A stretch of 64,000 nucleotides of DNA from Ichthyophis bannanicus (Eukaryota > Chordata > Amphibia > Gymnophiona > Ichthyophiidae), in assembly GCA_033557465.1 (NCBI GenBank), contig CM066036.1, positions 724,359,828 through 724,423,827 of the forward strand. Direction: 5' to 3'. Of this stretch, positions 20,621 through 31,424 are shown piece after piece (position 1 is the stretch's first letter; each line of letters opens with the position of its first letter). The translations under genes were made by a program, and so were the position numbers. The notes beneath the pieces were generated by a model that was not told the origin of the DNA, did not search any database, and saw nothing but the letters and a program-made list of their open reading frames with translations.

Positions 20621-21568
20621 CTGGGAGAGTAAAATAGAGAGGGGAAAAATATTTTGTGTGGGAGGGATGAAAAATCTACAATTGGCCGGGTATTGGGAGA
20701 GTAAGTGGGGATTGAGGATGGAGGGGTAAAATTTGTGTGGATGAAATAGGAATGAGGAAAGAGCAAATGGAGAAAGATTAGTATGTCAAAGCAGATGTAG
20801 AGAGAGAGAATGGGGAAAAAAAAAACTAGAAGAGAGAAGAAAGAACAAATGGACAGCAGACGATGGACAGTTAGCAGAAAACATGAAGAAACCAGAAGAA
20901 AGTGGCTGGAGCAATTGCAACTGAAAAAAAATGCACAAAAGGTAGAAAGATATCTCTTTATTTTGAATTTATTAACTGGAATATGAAAGCTCTGGGAAAT
21001 GTGTATCATTAACGTCTGCGCTTTGTTTGGTACAAGAGGAAATTAATTTATAGTTTTATTTCTACAGTGTTGTTGTACATTCCAAGTTTGGCTTTTGGGG
21101 TTCCCAGTTTAATTATTGCCTTCCTGTTTCTAAATTGTGATTCCTTGTTTGGTGATGGTCTATGTTCTGCATGTGTAACTGAGCTGAGGTATTCTATTTA
21201 TGTAATTCCTATTTGACATTGCCACTTGTTCTCTTTCCCCAGTATTCTCTGAAATGTATTGGTTTAATATTTGCAGTTTTGCCTTTTGATAGGTAGGGCA
21301 TGGTGCTTTGTGAGTCCTGGTAATGCTGTCAGGATACGGCGGGTTTGCTATGGGTTCTAAATGGACAGCGTTTGTAGTAGTTCCTAATGTGCCTGGCGGT
21401 TGGCACTGGATTATAGTAATGTAGAAATCTTTTAGTCTTTCTTTATCCATACACTCATTAAGAGACATGCAAATAAGGCCACTTATGCAAATGAGGCCCC
21501 GCACCGAGTCTCCGCACATGGCCCCGCACATGGCCCCGCACCCCCCTTGGGCCGCCCCTGAGGGGAGG

Positions 21569-22744
21569 CATCGTCCTGGTCTGAAGAATCCAACCTCTCA
21601 CCAGGCTCAGCAAACCCAGCACCTGCAGGGTTTCAGATCAATCATCATCAGATGCTTGTGACTCTTGGGGTTAGAATCTACAGTTGCTTCTTCTCAATAG
21701 AGGGAATCCACTGCTTCATTCTAACCCCTACACATGGATCTCTTTCCAAAAGACATCCATTTTTTTCTATATTTCTATGAGCTGTCAGGATGTTCATGCC
21801 TATAGGTCACAGGTTTCTCCTCTTTTCCTGCTAGGGAAAGAGGTCTGACCACTATCAAATGATAGTTCCTGTGACGGCATGTATTTTTCCTTTCTATAGA
21901 CTTTCTACTTGGTAAGTCTTCTTAAGCTCCATTCTTTTCACCCTCTTACCACTGTAAGAGCGGAATTACTTGCTGGGGGGCTTTTTCTTCATCCTCTCTA
22001 GTTTTTGTCACTTTCCAGTGCGGAGTTTTCCTCTCTGAGTTACCTCCCCTGTTTCAATCTTACTTTGAGGCAGCTTATCAGACAGGTCCAGAGTTTTCTA
22101 CTCCTGTTCTGTCTGTTCTGTTTTTGAACAGTAACATTCTTTCTGCTGTCTTGCTAGCAGCTGCCTATGCAGGAGCCTTAATGTTTGGTCCACTGGTTCT
22201 TGTCCACAAACAACCAGATTTGTCCTCCACTAACATTCTGTCTAGTCTTAGTAGTGGCTCCAAGTCAGTGCTTTCATCTATCTTGGAGATTATTTCACTA
22301 CAAGCTTTCTGGATTGGTCTTCTATTTCTGCCATCTCCATTCCCCTGGGTTTGGCAGCATAGTTGGCAGAGATACTGGCTCTCTAGCAGCCAGTTCTATC
22401 TCCTCATTCTCCTGCATCATGCTCTCTGCAATTCTACAGAGAAGCTTTCCACTATGGGCCCTTGCTAGAGAGCATGTTTTTTTTTTCTCCAACAGCTATC
22501 CTAGATGGTTGGAAAAGGCTTTTCAGTCATGTCTCCCATGACTAGAAGGTTCTCCCTTCTTTTACTATCTCCTTTTGATATAAAGGACATAGGCCTTCTC
22601 TTACGTAAAGGCTTAAGGAGTTGCCAATTCCCTGCTTTGGTCCATAGCATTCCCAATCGGGGATATGCTCTTTCTCCTTGCAGCTCATCCTCATGGTAAG
22701 AACGCATGATACTTTTTGCCCTTAAGCAGGTCAACATGGTATCT
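21569..22744 (+). other. DIRS interior, no readable gene
   Basis: After the last ~31 gag codons, ending TGA at 21659-21661, the sequence is T/C-rich with only short frames. I looked for reverse-transcriptase, RNase H and recombinase motifs and saw none I would defend. Either this copy lost its pol region or it is too eroded to read by eye. Confidence 0.5.
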
Positions 22745-22930
22745 CATCTCTATGTGTCTTCTGTCTACTTATTATTTATTTATTATTTATTTATTACAGT
22801 TGCTTATATACCGCACTATTCGGTATCAGCGCGGTTTACAGTATAACAAAGTGACCAATACACACATTCTGTTTGGTTTTACATCGAACAGGAATATAAA
22901 CTTGGATAACAGGGGCTGAACTATATACAT
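22745..22930 (-). mobile_element. L2-like 3' end inserted in the DIRS
   Basis: A run of TTATTTATTATTTATTTATTA followed by 'cttatataccgcactattcgg' and 'gcgcggtttacagtataac' is the antisense of an L2 tail. It closely resembles 27003-27120. Confidence 0.7.
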
Positions 22931-22935
22931 GAACT

Positions 22936-23171
22936 ATTTACATGAAATATGCTATATACATGAGGTAAAATTCCTACTTACCATGCTAGAGTCCTGGAAG
23001 ACTCGGGACTTGCTGGCTGCAGATTGATATTATCTTCTGTTTTTCATGTAACCATTTACATGAAATATGCTATATACATGAGGTAAAATTCCTACTTACC
23101 ATGCTAGAGTCCTGGAAGACTCGGGACTTGCTGGCTGCAGATTGATATTATCCTCTGTTTTTCATGTAACC
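22936..23171 (+). repeat. 118-bp tandem duplication
   Basis: Two head-to-tail copies (22936-23053 and 23054-23171) share 'catgaaatatgctatataca', 'ctagagtcctggaagactcg' and 'gactgcagattgatattatc'-type wording. I can find only one or two differences (tcttctg versus tcctctg), so the duplication is recent relative to the surrounding element. Confidence 0.9.
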
Positions 23172-23329
23172 ATCCTGGTTATTTCACTAGCTAGCATCCT
23201 TGCAGATCATAACCAGGGGGAATAGATTCTCTATATATCTTCTCAAGTAGGTTCCACCTCCTTGTTATTAGATTAATCTTTCCTCTCCATATATCCTATG
23301 TGAATACCGTGCTGTAGGCATATCTCTGT

Positions 23330-23458
23330 CTGTTTAATTGCAGACACCCATATTTAGGCCTACATATTCATATTTATCTTTTGTGTGTATTTTATGCCCC
23401 TCCATATCTCAATATAGATATATTCTTATATGTCTATCTATATATCTATATGTATATG

Positions 23459-23495
<37 letters not shown>

Positions 23496-23585
23496 ATATA
23501 TGTATCTGTCGAGATATTTCATTATATATAGATATGTCTCCACATACTTATCTATCTGACTGTCTATGCTCATATAGCTATATGT
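23330..23585 (+). repeat. TATC/CTAT microsatellite
   Basis: A core of about ten CTAT units (23457-23495) lies among degenerate TATA/TCTATA repeats. The Tyr/Ile/Ser-rich frames across it are repeat translations and not genes. Confidence 0.9.
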
Positions 23586-24366
23586 TTCTGACAGAGGGGC
23601 TTTACCCATACCTATGCTATCCAGCAGGTTTGGGGTTCTACGCACACAACCACTCCTGTGGTAGTCAACAATTTTTATACCATAACCTAATGGTTTAGGT
23701 ACCTCTGAAGCTCTCCGTGCCCAATATCTCTCCTAGCTTACCCCAGTTAGGAGAGACATTGTGGATCTTCAGTTAATCACAGGCTTTAATGCCTCAGGCA
23801 TTTGTCCTCTCTTTTTGGGATACAAGGGGTTCCCATACCCTTTCTCCCCACAAGGACTGTGGCTGTTTGTCCAAATCGGTTAGCCTTTCTCTTTTTGCTC
23901 CTAAGAGTGAGCCACTCTGCTGCCAAAAGAGTTAGGTTTTTGTCATACAGCCTTCCGCTGAAGGCCCACCGTTTTTGTACTACCCCAGTTTTTCCTACTG
24001 GGGTTACCTGTTACCTTTCAGAATTCTGACCTCCACTGTTTTCCTACAGGTTTATTACCTCCACTTTACAGTGAGGTCCTCTTCACGGTTCCTCTACTGG
24101 GTTTCCCAGTAGATCCATGAACCTCCATACTTCTGTGAAATCCTGTCAGGGGAGGTCCATATTGCAATATTCTTTGCAATATCATTGATGACAATCATCA
24201 TCCACACATGGACTCCTTCTCTGCAGTCCTGTGCTAAGTTAGCTGTTCCACGGCATCTTTCTTTCTTCAACTCCTACCCTCCATCCTCAGGATGCCTGGT
24301 GTTCTGGGAGATAGCATGTTCCAACCTATGACATGCTGGGACTCCAGGCATCTCAGCTTGGGAGTC

Positions 24367-24463
24367 CCCATATGGGAAGACTCATTCCTGCTTGTTCCTG
24401 GAGATAGCACAGTTACTTACCCTTAACAGGTGATCTCTGGGAACAGCAGGAATAAGTCTTCAC
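24367..24463. repeat. DIRS internal complementary region
   Basis: Bases 24367-24406 (ccatatgggaagactcattcctgcttgttcctggagata) are the reverse complement of the element's left tip (15149-15190). They continue directly into 24407-24463 (gcacagttacttaccc ... aacaggtgatctctgggaacagcagg), the reverse complement of the right tip (24680-24730). The region is thus a copy of the joined termini. Because the two tips are themselves related, it also folds into a hairpin with about 30-bp arms. Confidence 0.8.
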
Positions 24464-24549
24464 AACCCACCCACCTCCCCAGGAGTTGTATCTCTATCTG
24501 TCTTTCCTTTCCTCTCTCTCTCTCTTTGTCTCAGCTTTAAAACTTAACT

Positions 24550-24730
24550 GAGGAGAGGCAGTTGGGAAAGGCGGGAAGGCAGCATGCAGGCGTGCTGGGA
24601 TGCTTCCAAAAACTCTTGATTGGACGCTGGGAAGCGTTCCCGCGCAGACTCCGTTGGTACCGACATACCCATATGTGAAGACTTATTTCTGCTGATCCCA
24701 GAGATCACCTGTTACAGGTAAGTAACTGTG
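24550..24730 (-). repeat. DIRS right inverted terminal repeat with 25-base extension
   Basis: 24550-24705 pairs with 15149-15310. Bases 24706-24730 (cacctgttacaggtaagtaactgtg) have no partner in the left repeat but are matched in the internal complementary region at about 24408-24430. Confidence 0.85.
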
Positions 24731-24878
24731 TTTTATCATCTGTTACATTCTTGATTACTACTCCTTCTCCCCCTTGTCGCAATCCCCTTCCCCCTCCCTC
24801 GCCCCATCTCCCCTCTTGTGGCCGGGCCGTCCTTACCAATTGTTACTAGTCCTAGTCTTTTAGTTCCTTTTTAACAAA

Positions 24879-27800
24879 TCAGACAAAATGCCAATTTACC
24901 ATTCCTCCTCTGAGTCTACCCCTCCCCCCATATTGCCCCTCCCAGGGAACTTCTCTTTTTAAGATGTTCCCATCCAAAGCCTCTTTAGTGCATCTAGGGC
25001 CCATTTCCCTGGGGGCAGTATGGGGTTCTCTTTCTAATGTTCTCAACCAAGGGTGCCATACTTTTTCAAACTCAGCAATCCGTTCTCTCCTTATAGCCAT
25101 AATACACTCACATTCATAGATCAGTCTCATTCTCCCCTTCCAACTTGATACAATTAGTGGTTTTGCTTTGTTCCATCCTGCTGCTATTTCATATCTAGCT
25201 GCAACCACGCACATTCTTACCAATTTCCCATTTCCCCCCTTCCCCCAGCCCTCTCCCTGTATCCCCAGCAGGGCTTGTTCTTTTCCCCATTCCACCTTCT
25301 CTCTCATCATTTTTTCCACTTCCTCATGTATCTTTGCCCAGAACTGTTTTAGCTTATCAGAATACCACCACATATGACAATATGGCAATAGTCTCCGACT
25401 GCCTGACAGCCCCTCCAACATTGGTCCGAATACCCCTTTATCTGCTTATGTAATCGATAGGGGGTAAAGTACCAATGATGCATTACTTTGTATCCATTTT
25501 CTACATGCCTTGCTGCCACTTGCCCTGTGGTCAGCCCCTTGTATATTTCCTTCCATGCGTCTTGTGTGATCTCCTTCCCAATGTCCTCCTCCCATCGCTC
25601 TTGGAAGGGCAATTTTCCAATTTCTTTTGCTTGAAGTATCAGTCGGTAAATTTTTGATAGGGATTTTTGATGTGTTGGGGAGTTCCAGCTAATTTCCTCA
25701 AATCCACTTAACCCCTTATTAGTTAACCTGCTATCTTTAGATCCCATGAGCCAGTGTCATACCTGTAGGTATCCATAGAAGTCTCTCTGATGGGCCCCAT
25801 ATGTCTCTTTCAATTCTGTAAAGGATTTTTTACTAACCCCTCCAAGTACAGCTGATAAATAGCATGTAATCCCTGTCACTCGCATCTTCTAAATAGCAGA
25901 TCTCTTGTTCCTGGGGGGAAATATGGGTTGTAGCATGTAGACTGTAAGAGAGAGCTTTCCCCCTATATTTTCCTTCCGCTGCCCGTTTGAGTCCACAATC
26001 CCATTACCACGCGTACCCTGTGTTTTCTTTAACCAGGCCAAGTATTTTAGGGGAGGACCAGAAGATGTTGCCTGTACTATCTGCACCCACTTCCTTTGCT
26101 GAACTTCTACCAGCTTAAGATGTTAGAGATTTGGGCTGCTTCATAATACCAAACAAGGCTAGGGACTCCAGGCCTCCCTCCCCTCATGGTCTATACAAAA
26201 TCTTCCTCGCCACCCTAGATGGGCGTTTTTTCCATATAAGGTGGAACAATTTCTTCTGAACCTTTAATAGCATAACCCTAGGGATCTGTACCAGCAATGT
26301 CTGGAAAAAAATATAATATCCTCGGAAGCACCACCATCTTTATGGAGGCTATTCTCCCAAACCATGACAGCGGATATCTACTCTATCGATTAAGGTCTGA
26401 GAAAGTTTTCTGCCACTGAGGTTTATAATTTACTCAGTAGAGCTGTGAGGTGTCTGCACATAGTTGCACACCTAGGTATCTTATCGGGCCTGCCGTCCAC
26501 TTATAGGGAAATGTTTCCTTTAGTCTTCTTTTCTTCCCCTTTGAGACTGTGAGGTTAAGAATCTTTGTTTTGTCTAAATTGGCTTTAAATTTTGCTACTT
26601 TCTGATATGCTGCTAGTTCTTTCTACAGCCAACCTAATGATGCCTCTGCTTTTGCCAAGGTGAGTAATATATTGTCATCAAATAATATCTTATACTATTG
26701 TTCTTTTACTCTGATTCCTTTAATGCCCTGCTCTGCCCTTATTCTCTCAGCGAATGGCTCCACTGAGAGTGCAAATAGCAGTGGCGAGAGTGGACATCCC
26801 TGTCTAGTCCCTCGTTGCAATGAGAATTAGGCTGAGTACCCCCCATTAATCTTTACTGCTGCCATTGGCCTTTCATAGAGTGCCTTTACCCAATATATAT
26901 AATGTTCCCCCACACCAAATTTACTAAGCGTGGCCCAAAGAAAGTTCCAATTCACCCTATCGAATGCCTTTTGTGCATCGATAGCTACTAACACCTTTGA
27001 TATATTTATTTATTTATTTATTTAATTTTCTTATATACCGTGCTATTTGTCATCAGTGCGGTTTACATTGAAACAATACAATTGGTCAGATATAACAGAC
27101 CTATTACAAGTAACAGGAAAATTAATATGGAAGTAAACAGGGAAATCATTTATATTTCTAGAAAATACATGTTGGAGATATATAAAATCTATACAGTTAG
27201 TTAGGGTAGGTATGAGGTTAAAAGGATGGGGGAGGGGTAGGGGTGTTTAGGTGTTTGAAGTGTGCGATGAAAAGGTGGTGTTTAAGGGCTTTTTTGAATT
27301 TTTACCAACCCACATAAGTTAATTACTCGCTTCACATTGTCTCCCACCAAACATCCTGGGACAAACCCAGTTTGATCAGAGTCGACCAAATGGGGTAAGT
27401 AGCACCCCAGTCTAGACGCCAATATGTGTGTCAATATCTTAGCATCTAACTTAATTAAGGAGATGGTCTGTATGAAGCACAAAATGAGGCGTGCTCCTCT
27501 GGTTTTAGTATCACACTAATACCGACTTGTCCCATTGACTCTGGCAACTTCTCTCCTTGTCTCATTCTATTAAACATAGACACCAGTCAGGGGGCTAGCT
27601 GCTCTCCAAAAGCTTTATATACTCTGGCCGTTAGGCCATCCAATCTGGGGGCTTTTTCATTAGCTAATGCTCCTATTGCTTGTTCTACCTCTTTCAGGCT
27701 TATAGGGCAGTCAAGCTCAGCTTGCTCTGTATGGGACAAAGTGGGCAACTTAATACCTGCTAAATATTCCTCCATTTCCCTTTCCCTTTGCTCTCCCTCT

Positions 27801-29111
27801 CTACTATGGAGTTCTGTATAAAATTCCCTGAATACCTCCCTAATTTCCCCATCCTCCTCCCTTCTTCCTAATCTTCCCCACTGCCATTTGAGCTTGTACA
27901 GCCTTTAGACACTTCGCAAGTAGTCTCCCTGGCTTATCCCCATATTCGTACATTCTCTGCCATGCACACTGCAATTGATAAGCTACCAAGTCTGATTGTA
28001 GGTCCTTCACCTTTCTTCATGCTTCTTCTAATATTTTAAACTGTCATTTTGACCCCTCCCTCCCATGTATCCATTTAGCTTCCCTTAATCATTTGATAGC
28101 TTCTTCCATTTCTAGCCCCTTTCTCCTCTTCTTCCTTGCCCCCCATTGCACAAAGCGTCCTCTAATGAATGCCTTGAATGCATCCCACACTATCTCCTCC
28201 ACAACTTTCCCTCCCACATTTTGCTCAACATATTCTTCAATATCTCTCTCTATTTCGTCCACTAGCTGTGATTCTTTCAGAAGACTATCATTCATATGCC
28301 AAAATTTAATGCCCAGTTGAGTGCCCCGTCCTAAGAGCTCCATCCACTCCACGTAATGGTGAGACCAGGATGCCGGTTCACAGTCCACTTTCCCCATGTG
28401 TGTCATAACTGATGTTTGTATCAATATCATATCAATTCGCGAATGTGTATTGTGTGGGACCGAGTAGTGTGAATACACCCTACTTCCCGGGTATGTTTCC
28501 CTCCATCCATCCACCAGTTGCCATGTCCTCATAAGTTCCCTTAATTTTTCTCTATGGGATTGTTCCACCCTCCTTCTTCCTCCTCTGTTATCTAAACACA
28601 TCTCCAGAACCATATTAAGGTCTCCAGCTAGAATTACTAGTCCTTCCAGGAATCCTGATATTTCCATGAGTGTCCTCTCAAAAAAGATTCCCTAACTTTG
28701 GTTGGGAGCATATAAGCTGATCAGGGTACACTTGTGGCCTCTTATGCTCCCTTTCACCGCTGTATATCTCCCCAACACATCTTTGAGTGTTCCCTTTTCT
28801 TCAAATAGGACTGTATTACGGATCATTATTGCTGTCCCCCTCCCGTTTTTCCTCCTCCCCGTTTGGCCATACAATATACCCTTTTGATGTTCTTGTGTGC
28901 TAATACCTTCTGATCTCTCAATCATATATGCGTTTCCTGTAATAAATATTATTTCCAGTTGTAATCTCCTTACTTCCTTAAAAAATAGCTGACGTTTTCT
29001 GGGGATGTTAAGCCCATTGTCATTTATTGGCCCTGCCTTAAGACTACTCATATCAAGCCCTATCTTCCCCTTCACTTCCTCTAAACTTGAGCCTTGAGCC
29101 ACCCTTCTCAA
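24879..29111 (-). pseudogene. L1-like ORF2 (endonuclease-reverse transcriptase), broken
   Basis: Fragments in N-to-C order: 28692-29111 has 'NGLNIPRKRQLFFKEVRRL' (endonuclease start; the QETH catalytic-Glu motif reads TGNAY, so it is lost in this frame) and 'LISLYAPNQS'. 28089-28667 has 'ILAGDLNMVLE' and 'SRIDMILI', but the terminal SDH is SHH. 27587-27775 has 'EKAPRLDGLTARVYK' (family motif KSPGPDG). 27282-27482 has 'LDAKILTHILASRL' and 'DSDQTGFVPG'. Near 26960-27000 is 'LVAIDAQKAFDRV', and near 26795-26820 '[12 protein letters not shown]'. 25349-25747 and 24879-25421 carry the tail, with 'DQCWRGCQA' and 'YCHMWW', equivalent to the L1 CWRC...H...WWxC motif. It is clearly non-functional. Confidence 0.85.
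27003..27292 (-). mobile_element. L2-like 3' fragment inside the L1 reverse transcriptase
   Basis: A run of TATTTATTTATTTATTTA, then 'ttcttatataccgtgctatttg' and 'agtgcggtttacattgaaac', then a G/A-rich stretch and 'tgaaaaggtggtgtttaagg'. It falls between the L1 residues 'LVKIQK' (27300 side) and 'KVLVAIDAQKAFDRV' (27000 side), which are adjacent in intact L1 proteins, so both borders are well placed. Confidence 0.8.
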
Positions 29112-29530
29112 CTCCTCCCCTCTTCCCTCTCCACCCCCTCCATGATGGCTGCCGAACTCCTAGGGCAGCTCTCCCCTTGAGATCAGGTGACTTTACCAAC
29201 CCTCCTCCCCCCATCTTCCTCTTCCCTTCTCATCTCATCTGTACCATATACTCCTTCCATTCTATCTTCCCCCCACCACCCCCCTACAGCTACTGTATCT
29301 CCTCCCATCTTCATTTATACAGAGCTCTTCAACTTCATACATTACCCTTTAGTTTATATACCTCCCCTCATCCCTGCCATATTTACCCCCTGTCCATTAG
29401 TCCAGGAAGTGACACTCCATAAAGTGTTCTAAGGTATCTTTTCAGCCTCTCTGTCATTGTAGTTCACATCTTTATCCAGTTCTCTCAACACGGAGTGTCT
29501 GCGCAGTCTTTTGGCTCCTTTCACACTCTG

Positions 29531-29830
29531 CTAAGTTGATCTATTCCGTAGTTCCATCACTGGTTCCCATGACAGCTCCTCCAGGCCCTCTATTTCCAGT
29601 GCCTTTAAGTTCCCCAACACTTCCGCCCTTGTTCGCCCCTTGATTGTTCTGCCCTCCTTTGTTACTCCCAGCGCAAAGGGAAAATGCCAACGATACTTTA
29701 TTCCAGCCTCTCTCAGCTTCGCTGTTATATCACGTAGCACTCTGTGCCTCTTTAGTGTGAGGAGCGATAAATCTTCATAAAGTTCATAAAGTTCCCCTGC
29801 TGGCAGGATGGCCTGGCCTCCCCCTGCTCC
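29531..29830 (-). pseudogene. L1-like ORF1 C-terminal domain
   Basis: It encodes 'LYEDLSLLTLKRHRVLRDIT', 'KLREAGIKYRWHFPFAL' and 'VTKEGRT', the C-terminal domain of L1 ORF1 RNA-binding proteins (family pattern: DLS..TL..RR....KLR..GI.YRW.FPF.L). The N-terminal coiled coil and RRM are absent. Upstream is a 70-bp segment and hairpin-MITE sequence that also adjoins the other L1 ORF1 fragment at 40083. Confidence 0.8.
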
Positions 29831-29879
29831 CACTACTGTGCTGGTGCTGGACATCTTCTGACCAGCTTTCCTGCCACCT

Positions 29880-30212
29880 GACACCTGGTGGGTCTGCAGG
29901 GGCCAGGATCGGGTGGCAGGGCAGTACCTGCAGTAGCTCCATTGCATGGGGAGGGGGGCTGCCGGGCCAGGACACATTGGCGCCCAGAGGTGGAATGAGC
30001 TGTGCATCACCCTGGTGCTCCCCGGATGTACAGGGCTGTGACCTGAATCCACCCTGTATGTCCGGGTGCCTAGTCTTTCCATGTCCTGCTCCCATGCCGC
30101 CCCCATCCTGCTTTCCCTACACAGAGGCTCTGTACCTGTGGGGAGAGGGGCTGTCAGAATTCAGGCACTGGGATGCACAGACCCACTAGTTGCCTTACAG
30201 AATCAGGCCCTA
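29880..30212. mobile_element. Hairpin-ladder MITE (copy 3)
   Basis: It carries the hairpin 30018-30068 (cccggatgtacagggctg / ccaccctgtatgtccggg) and half of the TTCCACCT/AGGTGGAAT word (29989). It ends 'ttacagaatcaggccct', the inverted form of the left-end word GATTCTGT seen at 4492. It adjoins the L1 ORF1 remnant. Confidence 0.55.
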
Positions 30213-30324
30213 AGGAGGCTAGTAACTAAGGTGTGCTAATATTCATGTGCTTTAATGCATGCTATTAGCAACTAGATTTCATGGAATAACATGCGACCTG
30301 TGCTAACATAACATACATTATGGC

Positions 30325-30475
30325 TGATTTAGAGTGGAGGAGTAACTAATGGTTAGAACAGTGGCTTAGTAACCAAGAGATCAGCGTTTGATTCCTACTA
30401 GCACTCCTTGTGGCCTCGGGCAAGTTACTTAACCCTCCATTGACTTGGAAGAAAGGCCTACCAATCTACTTCTGT
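30325..30475 (+). mobile_element. tRNA-derived SINE
   Basis: The head reads 'gtggaggagtaactaatggttagaacagtgg' (box A-like), with 'agcgtttgattcctac' (box B-like), then 'ggcctcgggcaagttacttaaccctcc'. It is the same family as 9330-9540 and the reverse copy at 56850-56985. Confidence 0.75.
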
Positions 30476-30679
30476 TCAGACTGCCAAGAAAACCCAGCAG
30501 CTGCTGGATTGATGGGTGAATTAATGCACCCAGTGCACCTTAATAACTATCCCCCTAAATATTATGTAGAAATAAAAAAGGACTGTCAATCATTTAAGTA
30601 AAAAATGTGGTATGGTGTTCCATTCCTTAGTTCTCCCGTTTAAGCACAGGCATTTTTGCATAGCTTTCTAACTGCATTT

Positions 30680-31180
30680 AAAATACAAAGGGGCTAATAT
30701 TCAAAGCTCTTAGTCAGCTGGCCAAGGGTGTTCACCATATTAGTTGCACTATCCACAAAGTGTTACTGAATATCCCCACAGATCACCCTGGCATTATTCG
30801 GTTAGTGCAGGGATGGTCCAGCAGTAGGCCATGGGTGGTGTTGGTGCTAACTGAATAACTGCCAATGTTTATCCGTTTAAAGGATTTTCAGTCAGCACCT
30901 ATCGAGCAATTTAAGTTGTATGCAGAGCTGGCCTAAGTTGCAATCCGGATAAGTGCCAACTAAAAATCTGATAACTAGATAGGTTTTGGTATTTATCTGC
31001 TTAGTGCCACTCAGCCCTGATATTCAGGGGCAGCTCCAATCTGGATACTGTCACTGCACAGCTTGCTGATAGTTAAGCACCACAGCTCGATAGCATAGTA
31101 TTTGAATATTGGCTGTTTTGGAAATCAGCCCCAGTTAGTCTACTTACTGCATCTTTATGATACATGTAGGAGAATGCAGT
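30680..31180. mobile_element. MITE of the 'gatattcagt' type
   Basis: It starts 'ggggctaatattcaaagctc' and ends 'gaatattggctgttttggaaatcagccccag', which is roughly the complement of the start. It is full of TGAATATC/GATATTCA words. It is non-coding. Confidence 0.55.
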
Positions 31181-31194
31181 GGAATAAATAGTGA

Positions 31195-31402
31195 AATTGA
31201 ATGTTACAATTTACTTTGTTAACCTTTGTTATTCTGCTTAGTTTTTTAAACCTATGTGTGCATGTTAAGATGTTCTATGTAAAAAGTTATTCTGTTCCAT
31301 GTAAAACAAGCTCTGCATTGTTAACTGTTGTTAATTGTACACCGCAACTGATCGCTGGAAGATGCGGTATATAAATAAGTGTTAAATAAATAAATAAATA
31401 AA
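31195..31402 (+). mobile_element. L2-like 3' end
   Basis: It ends 'tgtacaccgcaactgatcgctggaagatgcggtatataaataag' and then an AAATAAATAAATAAATAAA tail, the standard L2-type 3' terminus with a tetranucleotide tail. Confidence 0.75.
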
Positions 31403-31424
31403 CCAAATTGTTAAGAAAGTTGGG

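Larger units (their letters stand above)
17737..21560. mobile_element. hAT-like non-autonomous element, complete (copy A2)
   Basis: It is flanked by a perfect 8-bp duplication, aggggagg at 17729-17736 and 21561-21568. The ends are CAGGGCCGGCCC and GGGCCGCCCCTG. Order inside: a foldback hairpin (17881-18148), secondary inserts including a SINE-like piece (18150-19041), an inverted extra copy of the hairpin arm (19042-19237), a G-rich minisatellite (19258-20620) and an A/T-rich right part (20650-21530) shared with bases 1-617. No transposase is encoded. The hAT label follows from the 8-bp duplication and CAGGG ends. Confidence 0.9.
15149..24730 (+). mobile_element. DIRS-type retrotransposon with inverted terminal repeats
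   Basis: The left terminus (15149-15310) reappears as reverse complement at 24550-24705, with shared words such as 'gtctgcgcgggaacgcttccc', 'agcgtccaatcaagag' and 'cttcccgcctttcccaactgcc'. The right terminus extends about 25 bases further, to 24730 (cacctgttacaggtaagtaactgtg). Just inside it, at 24367-24463, is a copy of both termini joined together, the internal complementary region that DIRS-1 elements use to template circle closure. A gag-like frame starts at 15522. Neither the reverse transcriptase/RNase H nor the tyrosine recombinase is readable in what follows, so the copy is degenerate or non-autonomous. A hAT-like element, an L2 fragment and a local duplication interrupt it. Confidence 0.85.
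24731..29850 (-). mobile_element. L1-like LINE, antisense and degenerate
   Basis: On the reverse strand the order is ORF1 remnant (29830-29531), short spacer, ORF2 remnants with endonuclease (29111-28089), reverse transcriptase (27775-26700), Cys-rich tail (25747-24879) and a T/C-rich (antisense A/G-rich) 3' UTR to 24731. The DIRS insertion separates the body from the probable poly(A) end at 15095-15148. An L2-like 3' fragment interrupts the reverse transcriptase at about 27003-27290. Stops and frameshifts are frequent. The 5' side abuts a hairpin-ladder MITE. Confidence 0.85.

Noticed and set aside
23338..23698. Tyr/Ile/Ser-rich open frames
   Set aside because: They are translations of the CTAT microsatellite.
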